Below, in pieces: positions 43,182 through 52,265 of a stretch of 64,000 bases of DNA (the first letter of the stretch is position 1; every line of letters begins with the position of its first letter). This DNA comes from Streptomyces diastatochromogenes (GTDB lineage Bacteria > Actinomycetota > Actinomycetes > Streptomycetales > Streptomycetaceae), in assembly GCA_026913215.1 (NCBI GenBank), contig JAPTYK010000001.1, forward strand, positions 6,572,001-6,636,000. The letters run 5' to 3'. The position numbers were made by a program, and so were the translations under genes. Under the pieces are notes generated by a model that searched no databases, was not told the origin of the DNA, and saw nothing but the letters and a program-made list of their open reading frames with translations.

Positions 43182-44986
43182 CAGGACACTCCCATGCGGT
43201 CGAGGGTCGTGGAGAGCAGGGCGACGGCGTCGCAGCCGGCGAAGACGTACGCGTCGACACCGGCGTACGCCGCGGGCGCCCGGCCAGGAGGACGTGCTCG
43301 GCCCCGGCCGCGCGCAGCTCCCGGCGGCGGCCTCGGCCCGCTCCTCGTACAGCGCGTCGCTGGAGCAGAGGCAGGCCTCGCGGGCGCCGCTCTCCTCGAA
43401 CGTGCCCTCGGTGACGGCCTCGATGCCGCCCGCCTGGAAGAGGTTGGCGGCGAAGGTGAGCCGGGCCGAGTGCGCGGCCGCCGGGCCGAGCGCGGCCAGG
43501 TAGACGCGGGGCCGGGCGCCGGTCGCCGCGAGGTGGGCGTCGGAGCGGGCGCGCAGCGCCTCGTACGCCTCGTCGCGCCGGACGCGGGGAGGCCCCGGAG
43601 AGCGGCGCGGGCGCGGGCGCGCGGTCGACGGGCTTCTCGGCGAGGTGCGGGAACTCGCTGACGCCGGTGATGGGTTCGCGGCGGGTGGCGAGCTTCTTGC
43701 TGCGCGCGGCCCAGGTCTCGGCGAGCCGCTCGCCGATCAGGCCGGAGCGCAGCGCGGCCTCCTGGCCGCCCGCGCGCTCGATCGTCCGGAAGAACTCCCA
43801 GGCGGCGTGGGCGAGTTCGTCGGTGAGCTTCTCCACGTACCAGGAACCGCCCGCCGGGTCGATGACCCGGGCCAGGTGGGACTCGTCGATGAGGACGGTG
43901 GAGGTGTTGCGGGCGATCCGGCGGGCGAACGCGTCCGGCAGGCCCAGGGCCTCGTCGAAGGGCAGCACGGTGACGCTGTCGGCGCCGCCCACGCCGGCGG
44001 CGAGGGTCGCGATGGTGGTGCGCAGCATGTTCACCCAGGGGTCGCGGCGCGTCATCATCACGGGCGAGGTGACCGCGTGCTGGCGCTGGGCGCCCGCCTC
44101 GGGCGCGCCGCAGGCCTCGGCGACGCGGGCCCACAGGCGGCGCGCGGCGCGCAGCTTGGCGATCGTCAGGAACTGGTCGGCGGTGGCCGCGTAGCGGAAC
44201 TCCAGCTGTCCGCAGGCCTCGGTGACGCTCAGTCCGGCCCCGGTCAGGCCGCGCAGGTACGCGACGCCGGTCGCCAGCGAGCAGCCGAGCTCCTGCGCGG
44301 CCGAGCCGCCGGCCTCGTGGTACGGCAGGGCGTCCACGGTCAGGGCGCGCAGGCCCGGGTAGGAGTCGGCGCAGCGGCGCGCGAGGCCGGCGACGGACGC
44401 GAGGGTGGGGGCGGCGCGGCCGGTGCGGGCCTCGTGGCCCAGGGGTCGGCGCCCAGGTTGCCCCGGGCGGCCTCCGGGGCGACGCCCGCTCCTCGTACAG
44501 CCGGAGGAGGCGCTCGGCGGCCGCCTCCGTCTCCTCGCCCGCGTCGAGGACGACGGGGGCGAGGTCGAGGTAGACGCCTTCGAGGACGCCGTCGAGCGAG
44601 GACACCGGGATGCCGGTGCCGCCGACGCCGAGCCAGAGGGAGGTGACGCCGTTCTCCAGGTCGGTGAGGACGGCTTCGCCGTCGGCCGTCCGGTGGTGCT
44701 GGCGCACGTCCCAGCCGCCGACGGCGCCGCCCTCGGCCCGTCCGCCGCGCACGAAGGGGGCGAAGCCGGGGAGGCCGGTGTCGGGCGCGGTGTCGCGCGC
44801 GGTGTACAGCGGGCGGGTGTCGAGGCCGTCCTCAAGGAGGGTGGAAAGGGCGTCCTCGGCGGCGGGGCCGGAGACCTCCTTGCCGGACTTGCGCAGGACA
44901 CCCGCCACGAGGTGTTGCCACTGCTCATGTGGCGCGTCTGGGAATTCGGACGCCAGGGAGAGCCCGTCGTCAGGCAGGACCGTCAT
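43181..44986 (-). CDS. mutA: Methylmalonyl-CoA mutase small subunit
   Basis: ATG 44986 gives MTVLPDDGLSLASEFPDAPH, then WQHLVAGVLRKSGKEVSG, TRPLYTARDTAPDTGLPGFA and GWDVRQHHRTADGEAVLTDL, typical of the non-catalytic MutA subunit. Later segments are LEFRYAATADQFLTIAKLRA, WVNMLRTTIATLAAGVGGAD, ARNTSTVLIDESHLARVIDP and WYVEKLTDELAHAAWEFFRT. Several frame changes (about 44440-44500, 43595, 43280-43330) interrupt the C-terminal third, which lacks the B12 motif as expected. About 600 residues. It forms the heterodimer with MutB; same operon. Confidence 0.92.
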   Translation of the reverse strand: MTVLPDDGLSLASEFPDAPHEQWQHLVAGVLRKSGKEVSGPAAEDALSTLLEDGLDTRPLYTARDTAPDTGLPGFAPFVRGGRAEGGAVGGWDVRQHHRTADGEAVLTDLENGVTSLWLGVGGTGIPVSSLDGVLEGVYLDLAPVVLDAGEETEAAAERLLRLYEERASPRRPPGATWAPTPGPRGPHRPRRPHPRVRRRPRAPLRRLLPGPARPDRGRPAVPRGRRLGRAGARLLAGDRRRVPARPDRGRTERHRGLRTAGVPLRGHRRPVPDDRQAARRAPPVGPRRRGLRRARGGRPAPARGHLARDDDAPRPLGEHAAHHHRDPRRRRGRRRQRHRAALRRGPGPAGRVRPPDRPQHLHRPHRRVPPGPGHRPGGRFLVRGEAHRRTRPRRLGVLPDDRARGRPGGRAALRPDRRAARRDLGRAQQEARHPPRTHHRRQRVPAPRREARRPRARARAALRGLPASGATRRTRRCAPAPTPTSRRPAPGPASTWPRSARRPRTRPGSPSPPTSSRRAASRPSPRARSRRAAPARPASAPATRCTRSGPRPPPGAARGRGRARPPGRAPAAYAGVDAYVFAGCDAVALLSTTLDRMGVS

Positions 44987-45064
44987 GGCTCGGATGCTAG
45001 GGGAGATCGACAAGTGAGCAGGAGGGCGTACGACTGTGACCTTCTTCTCTTCCCGAGAGTAAGT

Positions 45065-45083
45065 TAGGTTAGGCTCGCCTAAG
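45065..45083 (+). promoter_or_regulatory. DtxR/DmdR-type iron box
   Basis: TTAGGTTAGGCTCGCCTAA matches the actinobacterial DtxR/IdeR/DmdR consensus TTAGGTTAGGCTAACCTAA at 17 of 19 positions. It lies 33 bp upstream of the DUF2470 gene and 79 bp upstream of divergent mutA. Iron-replete repression of the DUF2470 gene is expected. Confidence 0.75.
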
Positions 45084-45115
45084 TAACTGTCGAGTCCTCT
45101 TCCGGGAGTACGTGC

Positions 45116-45822
45116 ATGCGTCCCTCCAGCACCCGCGCCGCGCGGCCCACGCCCGCCGAACGCGTCCGGTCGATCCTGACCGCCGCCCACTCGATGACCG
45201 TCACCACCGACGGAGCCCACCAGGAGGTCCACCTCCTCGACGGCACCGGACCCATGGGGCACCTCCACCTCCACGACCCCTCCGAGGACTGCCCCACCGG
45301 ACGGACCGCCCGCATCCCCGTCCGCCTGGAACTCACCGACATCGCCCCCACCCCCGTCCGCCGGCGCGTCCGCGCCCGCGTCACCCTCACCGGACTGCTC
45401 TCCGCCCCGTACACCTCGGCCGACAACACCAGCAGCTGCGTGGAGTTCGGCCAGGCCGTCATCGAGGACGACGAGGGACGCGCGTTCGTCACCCTCGACG
45501 AGATCCGGGCGACCGAACCCGACCCCACGGCCACGGCCGAGGCCACCATGCTCACCCACCTCGCCGACCGCCACGCCGCCCTCGTCCCCTGCTCCTCCGC
45601 CTCGCCCGGCCGCGCCCCGAAAAGGACTTGGCCCGCGTCCTGCCCCTCGCCCTCGACCGGTACGGCCTCACCCTGCGCCTCGAACACCGCACCGGCCACC
45701 ACCGGGACGCCCGGCTGCCGTTCCCCACCCCCCTCACCGACCTCGACCAGGCCGGCCCCCGCATCCACGCCCTCCTCGCCGCCGCCCGCCGCGCCTCCCA
45801 CACCCACCACCTGCCGGCCTGA
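45116..45822 (+). CDS. DUF2470 domain protein (iron/haem-utilisation related)
   Basis: ATG 45116 gives MRPSSTRAARPTPAERVRSI. HSMTVTTDGAHQEVHLLDGT and DIAPTPVRRRVRARVTLTGL suggest the FMN-binding split-barrel-like half. The C-terminal LAVLPLLLR-type segment continues after a frame change near 45595 (EKDLARVLPLALDRYGLTLR) and ends RASHTHHLPA. About 236 residues. DUF2470 occurs in HugZ-like haem oxygenases and siderophore-locus proteins. The iron box just upstream supports an iron-starvation role. Confidence 0.7.
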
Positions 45823-45934
45823 ACCCGGCCGAGGTGCCGGAGCGCCCCGGCGGGCGAAGAATGGACCGAGTAGGCCCGCACGACGTCGGCGCCGGAACCG
45901 CTCGGGGACCTCCCTACCCGGACACGGCCTCGCC

Positions 45935-48217
45935 ATGAACGCAGGAACCCCGGCCACCAGCCGGCCAGCACCCGCCCAAGGCGTCCTCTACCGGCTCGGT
46001 CACTGGTGCGCCCGCCACTTCGTCGTCGTCATCGCCCTCTGGCTGGCGGCCGTCGCGGGACTCCAGCTCGTCGACCGGGCCGTCGGCGGACAGTTCTCCG
46101 ACGACTTCGCCCTCCCCGGAGTGCAGTCGGCGGACGGCCTCGCCGTCCTCAAGGCACACGATCCCGCCGCCGGCGGATACGGCGCCCAGGTCGTCCTCAA
46201 CGACCCCGCCCGACCCCTCACCCAGGAGGCGTCCGCGGTCAACTCGGCCGTCACCGCCCTGGCGAAGCTCCCCGACGTCCTCAGCGCCCAGAACCCGCTG
46301 CCGCCGCCCGGCACCACCCCGCCCGCGCTCCCGGCCGGGACGCCCGACACCGGCCCGCTGTCCACGGACGGAAAGACCGCCTACATCACCGTCCGCTTCA
46401 GCGTCCCGCCGTCCACCCTCGGCACCGACTACCTGAACGGCGTCGACGCGGCCGTGCGGCCCCTCCGGGACGCCGGCGTCACCGTCGAGTACGGCGGACC
46501 CCTCGGCGAACTCGCCCGCCCCACGGCCGACGACCGCAGCAGCGAGGCCATCGGCTTCGCCGTCGCCATCGTCGTCCTCCTCATCGGCTTCGGCAGCGTC
46601 ATCGGCGCCGTCCTGCCCCTGATCACCGCGCTCCTCGGCGCGGTCTGCGGACTCGCCCTGCTCGGCCTGATGGCGGCCGCCTTCACCTTCGGCACCGTCT
46701 CGCCCACCCTGGCCACCATGATCGGCCTCGGCGTCGGCATCGACTACGCGCTGTTCCTCATCACCCGCCACCGCCAGAACCTCATGAACGGCCGGGATCC
46801 CGCCGACGCGGCCGGCCTCGCGACCACCACCAGCGGCCGCGCCGTCCTCGTCTCCGGCTGCACCGTCATCATCGCCCTCTCCGGCCTGTGGGTCTCCGGC
46901 GTCACCTTCATCGGCAAACTCGGCCTCGCCGCCGCCTTCACGGTCGTCACCGCCGTCATCGCCGCGCTCACCCTCGTCCCCGCCATGCTCGGACTCGTCG
47001 GCAGACGCATCGACCGCTACCACGTCCGCAAGCCCGTGGCGGAGACCGACGCCGAGCCCGGCGCACCCGTGCACGGCACCTGGCACCGGTACGCCCAACG
47101 CGTCGAGAAACGCCCCTGGTGGTTCCTGACCGGCGGCGTCCTCGCCCTCCTCGTCCTGGCGTTCCCCCTGTTCTTCATCCAGCTCGGCCACATCGGCGAC
47201 GGAGCCGACCCCGAGTCCTTCACCGACCGGCGGGCCTACGACCTCATCTCCACCGCCTTCGGACCCGGCGCGAACGGACCGCTCACCCTCGTCGTCGACC
47301 AGTCGGCCGTGCCCGCCGCCGACCGGGCCGCCCTCGGCACCCAGCTCCAGAAATCACTGACGGGCGTCCCCGACGCCGCCTTCATCACCCCCCTGAAGAC
47401 CACCCCCGACGGAGACCTGCTCATCGGCACCGCCTACTCGGCGGCCTCCCCGCAGGACGAGCGGACCACCGAGCTGACCGACCACCTCGTCGACGACGTC
47501 CTCCCGCAGGCCGTCGCCGGCACCGACGCCCGGACCTACGTCACCGGGACCACGGCCTCCCAGGTCGACTTCCTCGACCTCGTCTCCAGCCGCCTGCCGG
47601 TCATCATCGCCGTCGTCGTCGCGCTCGCCTTCCTCGTCATCCTGATCGTCTTCCGCGGCCTCCTCGTCGCCGTCAAGGCGGCCGCCCTCAACGTGCTCTC
47701 CATCGCCGCCTCGTACGGCGTCGTCGTGGCCGTCTTCCAATGGGGCTGGGGCGGCCCCGCGCTCGGCGTCTCCGGCAAGGTGCCCATCGAGAGCTACGTA
47801 CCGATGATGATGTTCGCCATCGTCTTCGGCCTGAGCATGGACTACGAGATCTTCCTGCTCTCCCGCGTCCGCGAGGCCTGGCTGCGCACCGGGGACCCGA
47901 AGGCCAGCGTGGCCCACGCCCTGGAGATCACCGCCCGGGTCATCACCTGCGCCGCGCTGATCATGGTGAGCGTCTTCGCGGCCTTCATCGTCTCGGACGA
48001 CATCGTCGTCAAGATGCTCGGCCTCGGACTCGCCGCCAGCGTCCTCATCGACGCCACCGTGGTGCGCCTGCTGCTCGTCCCCGCCGTGATGACCCTCCTC
48101 GGCCGCCACGCCTGGTGGACCCCGCACTGGCTCGACCGGCTCCTGCCGCACCTGGACACGGAGGGAGAGGAGGCGCTCCAGGCCGAAGACCTGGCCCGGA
48201 GCGCCGGGAGGAGCTAG
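45935..48217 (+). CDS. MMPL-family transporter (RND superfamily)
   Basis: 760 residues, open. ATG 45935. Two repeats of six helices: the first helix is HFVVVIALWLAAVAGLQLVD, the first RND core AIGFAVAIVVLLIGFGSVIG with ATMIGLGVGIDYALFLITRH (the conserved GxxxDY segment). The second core is RLPVIIAVVVALAFLVILIV with MMFAIVFGLSMDYEIFLLSR. Extracellular loops lie after helix 1 and helix 7. MMPL/ActII-3-like proteins export lipids, siderophores or antibiotics. No adjacent biosynthetic cluster identifies the cargo. Its stop shares the CTAG tetranucleotide with the convergent LLM gene. Confidence 0.92.
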   Translation: MNAGTPATSRPAPAQGVLYRLGHWCARHFVVVIALWLAAVAGLQLVDRAVGGQFSDDFALPGVQSADGLAVLKAHDPAAGGYGAQVVLNDPARPLTQEASAVNSAVTALAKLPDVLSAQNPLPPPGTTPPALPAGTPDTGPLSTDGKTAYITVRFSVPPSTLGTDYLNGVDAAVRPLRDAGVTVEYGGPLGELARPTADDRSSEAIGFAVAIVVLLIGFGSVIGAVLPLITALLGAVCGLALLGLMAAAFTFGTVSPTLATMIGLGVGIDYALFLITRHRQNLMNGRDPADAAGLATTTSGRAVLVSGCTVIIALSGLWVSGVTFIGKLGLAAAFTVVTAVIAALTLVPAMLGLVGRRIDRYHVRKPVAETDAEPGAPVHGTWHRYAQRVEKRPWWFLTGGVLALLVLAFPLFFIQLGHIGDGADPESFTDRRAYDLISTAFGPGANGPLTLVVDQSAVPAADRAALGTQLQKSLTGVPDAAFITPLKTTPDGDLLIGTAYSAASPQDERTTELTDHLVDDVLPQAVAGTDARTYVTGTTASQVDFLDLVSSRLPVIIAVVVALAFLVILIVFRGLLVAVKAAALNVLSIAASYGVVVAVFQWGWGGPALGVSGKVPIESYVPMMMFAIVFGLSMDYEIFLLSRVREAWLRTGDPKASVAHALEITARVITCAALIMVSVFAAFIVSDDIVVKMLGLGLAASVLIDATVVRLLLVPAVMTLLGRHAWWTPHWLDRLLPHLDTEGEEALQAEDLARSAGRS

Positions 48218-49137
48218 CGGGACAGCTCGCCGAGCAGCTTCCAGGTGCGGCGGCGGTCGTCCTCGCCGCCCAGGTCCGTCGAGGCGAACACCACCTCCGT
48301 CGCCCCCGCCTCGCGATAGCGCCGCACCCCTTCGGCGACGGTCTCCTCGTCGCCGATCAGGGCCAGTTCGGCCGCCCGCTCGGCGCCCGAGAGCTCGATC
48401 ACGCGCTGGTAGGAGGGAATCCGCTCGTACAGCGCGTGCGCCTCCACCGCCTTCTCCCGTACGCCCTCGGCGTCCGCCGTCACCACGCCCGGCACGAGCG
48501 CCACGATCCGCGGCGCGGGACGGCCCGCGGCCTCCGCGGCGGCGGTCACGGCCGGGACGATGTGCTCGGCGAGCGCGCGCGGACCCGCGAGGAACGGCAG
48601 GATGCCGTCGGCGAGTTCACCACTGACCCGCAGGGCCTGCGGGCCCATCGCCGCCACCAGGACCGGCACCGGCGGCCGGGCCCCCGGGACGGCCGCCGAG
48701 TACGGCGTCGTCGCCGTCAGCAACTCCCCGTGGAAGTCGGCCTCACCCGTCTCCAGGAGCGGCCGCAGGGCCGTGAGGAACTCCCTGAGCAGCCCGATCG
48801 GCCGCTCGTACGGAAGACCGAAACCGGTCTCCGTCAGATGCCGGGTGCCGAGGGCGAGCCCGAGGTGGTAGCGGCCGCCCGTGGCGGCCTGGGCGGTCTG
48901 CGCCTGGCTGGAGACGAGCAGCGGATGGCGGCCGAAGACGGGTATCGCGGACGTCCCCACCTGAAGGCCGGGCACCTCGCGCCCGACGATCGCGGCGAGC
49001 GAGGGCGAGTCGTACGCGAAGGTCTGGCCGAACCACGCCGAGTGCAGACCGGCCTCGTACGCCTCCCTCCCGAGCCGCACCGTGTCGTCGATCGAAAGCT
49101 GCCGGGAAGTCGAGCTGAGCGTCACTCCGAGAGTCAT
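48214..49137 (-). CDS. LLM-class F420-dependent oxidoreductase
   Basis: ATG 49137 gives MTLGVTLSSTSRQLSIDDTV, then GREAYEAGLHSAWFGQTFAY, GTSAIPVFGRHPLLVSSQAQ and GGRYHLGLALGTRHLTETGF, the TIM-barrel pattern of the luciferase-like F420 family. PVPVLVAAMGPQALRVSGEL is also characteristic. About 307 residues, open. Upstream in-frame ATG 49170 is an alternative start. Substrate unknown. Confidence 0.87.
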   Translation of the reverse strand: MTLGVTLSSTSRQLSIDDTVRLGREAYEAGLHSAWFGQTFAYDSPSLAAIVGREVPGLQVGTSAIPVFGRHPLLVSSQAQTAQAATGGRYHLGLALGTRHLTETGFGLPYERPIGLLREFLTALRPLLETGEADFHGELLTATTPYSAAVPGARPPVPVLVAAMGPQALRVSGELADGILPFLAGPRALAEHIVPAVTAAAEAAGRPAPRIVALVPGVVTADAEGVREKAVEAHALYERIPSYQRVIELSGAERAAELALIGDEETVAEGVRRYREAGATEVVFASTDLGGEDDRRRTWKLLGELSR

Positions 49138-49214
49138 GCACCCGGCAACGGGCCGCGCCGCGACCGCCATTCCCGATTCCGTGTGAACAGCGTGTGACGG
49201 GGATGATGGGAGCC

Positions 49215-49717
49215 ATGAAGACTCTCGCCGAGGTGGACGCACTGGCCGACCGCGCGCACGCCGGACAGGTCGACAAGACCGGCGCCCCTACGTCGCCCAC
49301 GTCCGCGCCGTCGCCGCCGGCCTGGAACCGCTCGGCCCCCACCTGGCCATGGCCGGGCTGCTGCACGACGTCATCGAGGACACCGGATGGACCGCGGACC
49401 GGCTGCGCGCCGCCGGGATCCCCGACCGGGTCGTCGCCCTCGTCGAAGCCGTCACCAACCGCCCGGACACGGCCTACGAGGAGAAGCTCCGCCTCATCGC
49501 GCGGAACCCCGACGCCACCCTCGTGAAGATCGCCGACAACGCGCACAACAGCCGCGCGGACCGGGCCGCCGCCCTGCCGCCCGAGCAGCGGGAACGGCTC
49601 GCCGCCAAGTACCGGGCGGCCAGGGCCGTCCTGTGGCCCGCGGCCGACCCCGGCGCCATCGCGACGATCCTCCGGGTGGTCAACCCCGACCTGCTGGAGG
49701 AGCTGACCACCCGCTGA
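49215..49717 (+). CDS. HD-domain phosphohydrolase (small RelA/SpoT-like)
   Basis: ATG 49215 gives MKTLAEVDALADRAHAGQVD. After one frame change near 49288 it reads AHVRAVAAGLEPLGPHLAMA, GLLHDVIEDTGWTADRLRAA (HD motif), and VKIADNAHNSRADRAAALPP. This is the fold of the ppGpp hydrolase half of SpoT/MESH1 with first His, HD pair and downstream Asp (ADNAHN). About 168 residues. It may hydrolyse (p)ppGpp or a related nucleotide. Confidence 0.82.
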
Positions 49718-49749
49718 CGCCCCCGCCGCCGGGCCGCGCGCGGCGCCGC

Positions 49750-50678
49750 TCAGCCCGTCCGGCCGGACAGCCAGCCGCTCAGCTCGGTGGCGCGGTTCGT
49801 GATGACGCCGTCCACGCCGAGCGCGTCCAGGGCCTTCCAGCGCGCCGGCTTGTCGACCGTCCACACGTTCACGGCCACCCCGGCCGCGTGCAGATCGCCG
49901 ACCAGCTGCGGACGGGTCGCGAGCGCGGCGTCCCCGACGTTGTACGCGGAGAGGTCCAACTCCCGGGCGAGCGCCACCGGGTCGGCGTCCAGGGTGTCGC
50001 GCAGCAGACCGAGCGGCAGCTCGGGCGCCAGCTCGTGGGCGTACCGCAGGGACGGGACGTCGAAGCTCTGGACGAAGACCCGGTCCGTCATCCTCTGCTC
50101 GCGGACCTCCTGGACGATCCGGGCCACCTCGGCGCGGCTGTGCGGGCCCTTGATCTCCAGGAGGAGCTTCCCGCCGCGCTCCCTGAGGTCCGCGAGCTGG
50201 GCGGCCAGGGTCGGGATCCGGGTACCGGTGTAGGCGGGCGCGAACCAGGAACCGGCGTCCAGCTCGTCGAGCTGCCCGGAAGTCAGCGAACGGATCGGGC
50301 CCGTGCCGTCCGTGGTCCGGTCGACGGTGGTGTCGTGGAGGACGTACGGCACGCCGTCCTTGCTGGGCTGCACGTCGTTCTCGATCCAGGCGGCCCCGCC
50401 GCGCCGGGCGACCTCGTCCGAGACCAGGGTGTTCTCGGGGGCCGCCGACGGCGCGCCCCGGTGGGCGATCACCGTCAGCGGCGCCCCGGGCGCGCGCATC
50501 CAGGGGCTCGTCCTCGCGGAGGCCTGGGCCGTGGGGCGGGGGCGGACGTCGAGGGCGGCGCGGCGACGGCGAACGCGGTCGCGAGCCCCGCGACGACGGT
50601 GGCGGCGGCGACCAGTCCGACGGCCATGCGCCGGCGGGACCGGGGGCGGGCGGTTGAGCGTCTCTCATGGCCGATCAC
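49750..50678 (-). CDS. Secreted glycerophosphodiester phosphodiesterase
   Basis: The start is uncertain: GTG 50678 gives an Arg-rich leader before MAVGLVAAATVVAGLATAFA, a Sec signal; ATG 50627 would begin at this core. After frame changes near 50510-50540 the GDPD domain reads VIAHRGAPSAAPENTLVSDE (catalytic HRG and ENT), AAWIENDVQPSKDGVPYVLH and DTTVDRTTDGTG (second His, metal Glu/Asp), then KLLLEIKGPHSRAEV. Ends ELSGWLSGRTG. It releases glycerol 3-phosphate from phospholipid or teichoic acid fragments outside the cell. Confidence 0.88.
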
Positions 50679-50833
50679 CCTAAGGGGTGCCCCGACGATC
50701 GGGCCGGGGCGCGCGGCGACACGACGGCGACACAAGCCCTTCGCCGGAACGGTCCGGTCTGCGGCATCGTGGGGATGTGCCCGGAGCCGTGCCATCGGGG
50801 ACCACGGCCGGGCGTACCGAGTCAGGGGACTCC

Positions 50834-51570
50834 ATGGACACCGGGATCGCACGGAGAACGGGCGGCGTCGCGGAGACGGCCGCACCGGGGCGCCAGGAAC
50901 GCGGCAGGGGAGTGCTGGAAGGAGCGTTCGCGCTGCTCGACGCCCTGCGCCGGAACGGCGACGAGGCCGGCGTGACCGAACTCGCGCTCGCCTGCGGAGT
51001 GCCCAAGGGCAGCGTCCACCGGCTGCTCGACCAGCTGATCGGCGTCGGCGCCGTCGAACGCAGGGGCAACCGCTACCGGGTCGGCCCGCAGCTCTACCGT
51101 CTCGGCCAGGCCTGGGAACCGCACCCCGGCCTGCGCCCCGCCGCCCGGCTGCCGCTCCAGCGCCTGCGGGCCACCACCGGCGCCAGCGTCGTCCTCGCCG
51201 TGCTGCGCGAGGACATGGCGATCACCGTGAGCTCGGTGCCCGGCGACCTGGAGCCGCTGCTCCCGGTACGGGACGGCATCGCGTTCCACCTCGACACCGC
51301 CGCGGGAAGGCGTTGCGCGGGCCCCTCGGGAGCGGGGCGGTGTTCGACCGCGAGGACGTGATGGAGGGGTGTGCTGCGCCTCGCTGCCGGTCCGCGCCCC
51401 GGACGGCCGCACGGTCGCGGCGCTCGCCGGCATGGTCCCGGCGGGCCGCGGCCTCGACGCGCTCGCCCGGGCCGTGGCCGAGGCGGGGGCCGCCATCACC
51501 CGCACGCTGGCCCGGGGTGGCGGACGGCACAGACCGGTTCCGTCGGCCGCCCCGTCCTGTGAGCCCCTGA
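50834..51570 (+). CDS. IclR-family transcriptional regulator
   Basis: ATG 50834 follows AGGGGACTCC. The N-terminal wHTH is RGVLEGAFALLDALRRNGDE, TELALACGVPKGSVHRLLDQ and RGNRYRVGPQLYRLGQAWEP. The effector domain is LQRLRATTGASVVLAVLRED, and after frame changes near 51310 and 51375 CCASLPVRAPDGRTVAALAG and LARAVAEAGAAITRTLA. The true stop is 51562 or 51570 depending on the last frame. About 245 residues. Divergent from GDPD with 155 bp between, so it may control GDPD; not shown. Confidence 0.8.
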
Positions 51571-51731
51571 TTCCCGGGCGCGTTCCGCCCAGCGGAACGC
51601 GCGTAGAGCAGGGCGGACCCGCCGGGCACAGTGGGTGTCGTGCCGGGGGGAAACGGCACACCGGACCGCCGGAGACGAGCGGACCGGAACCAACCGTCAC
51701 GCGAGTGACCCGATGTGTCGGGGGACACACC

Positions 51732-52202
51732 ATGCGCAAGAACCGAGCCGCACGAATGGCCGCCACCGCCCTGCTCGGACTCGGCAGCCTCGGCGCCTTC
51801 GCCGGCACCGCGCACGCCGAGCCGATCGACTACGTGAAGATCGAACTGCTCGAACTGCACTGCCAGCAGAACAGCGAGGGCGACCACGACGAGGCCTACC
51901 TCAAGATCACCGACGCCAACGGCAACGCCGTCAAGGTCTGGCCCGGCAACGGCGTCAAGTACCAGACCATGGGCACCGGTTACGTCCGCTCCATGGAGGA
52001 CGGCAACGGCAACGCCGCGCTCATCCTCGGCAAGGAGCAGGCCCGCACCCTGACCCTGTGGGACTACGACTCCACCAGCAGCGACGACAAGCTGGGCGCC
52101 ACGCTCGTCACCGGCAGCGAGGTCGGCGCCGAGACCCAGTGGCGCACGGTCGAGGGCTCCGGCGGCATCTACGTCATCGCCTACCGGGTCGTCGACATCT
52201 GA
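51732..52202 (+). CDS. Secreted beta-rich small protein, unknown
   Basis: ATG 51732 (GGGGACACACC upstream). Signal peptide ARMAATALLGLGSLGAFAGT with AHA cleavage. The mature part of about 130 residues is predicted beta-rich: YVKIELLELHCQQNSEGDHD, AYLKITDANGNAVKVWPGNG, ARTLTLWDYDSTSSDDKLGA and GGIYVIAYRVVDI. Acidic loops (SEGDHDE, SSDDK) recall a C2-like or crystallin-like Ca-binding sandwich. Only one Cys. It is followed by a very strong terminator. Function unknown. Confidence 0.75.
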   Translation: MRKNRAARMAATALLGLGSLGAFAGTAHAEPIDYVKIELLELHCQQNSEGDHDEAYLKITDANGNAVKVWPGNGVKYQTMGTGYVRSMEDGNGNAALILGKEQARTLTLWDYDSTSSDDKLGATLVTGSEVGAETQWRTVEGSGGIYVIAYRVVDI

Positions 52203-52218
52203 CGGGGCCCCGGCGTGT

Positions 52219-52256
52219 GGGAAGGGCCGTGCCGGGCGCCCGGCACGGCCCTTCCC
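52219..52256. terminator. Long perfect hairpin terminator
   Basis: GGGAAGGGCCGTGCCGGG (52219-52236) pairs with CCCGGCACGGCCCTTCCC (52239-52256), an 18-bp stem with minimal loop. It lies between the secreted protein and convergent bglC and can terminate both. Confidence 0.85.
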
Positions 52257-52265
52257 AGGGGTGCC

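Noticed and set aside
41016..43661. 881-residue plus-strand frame opposite mutB
   Set aside because: It is a shadow of the intact mutB gene; mutB shows full family motifs over its whole length.
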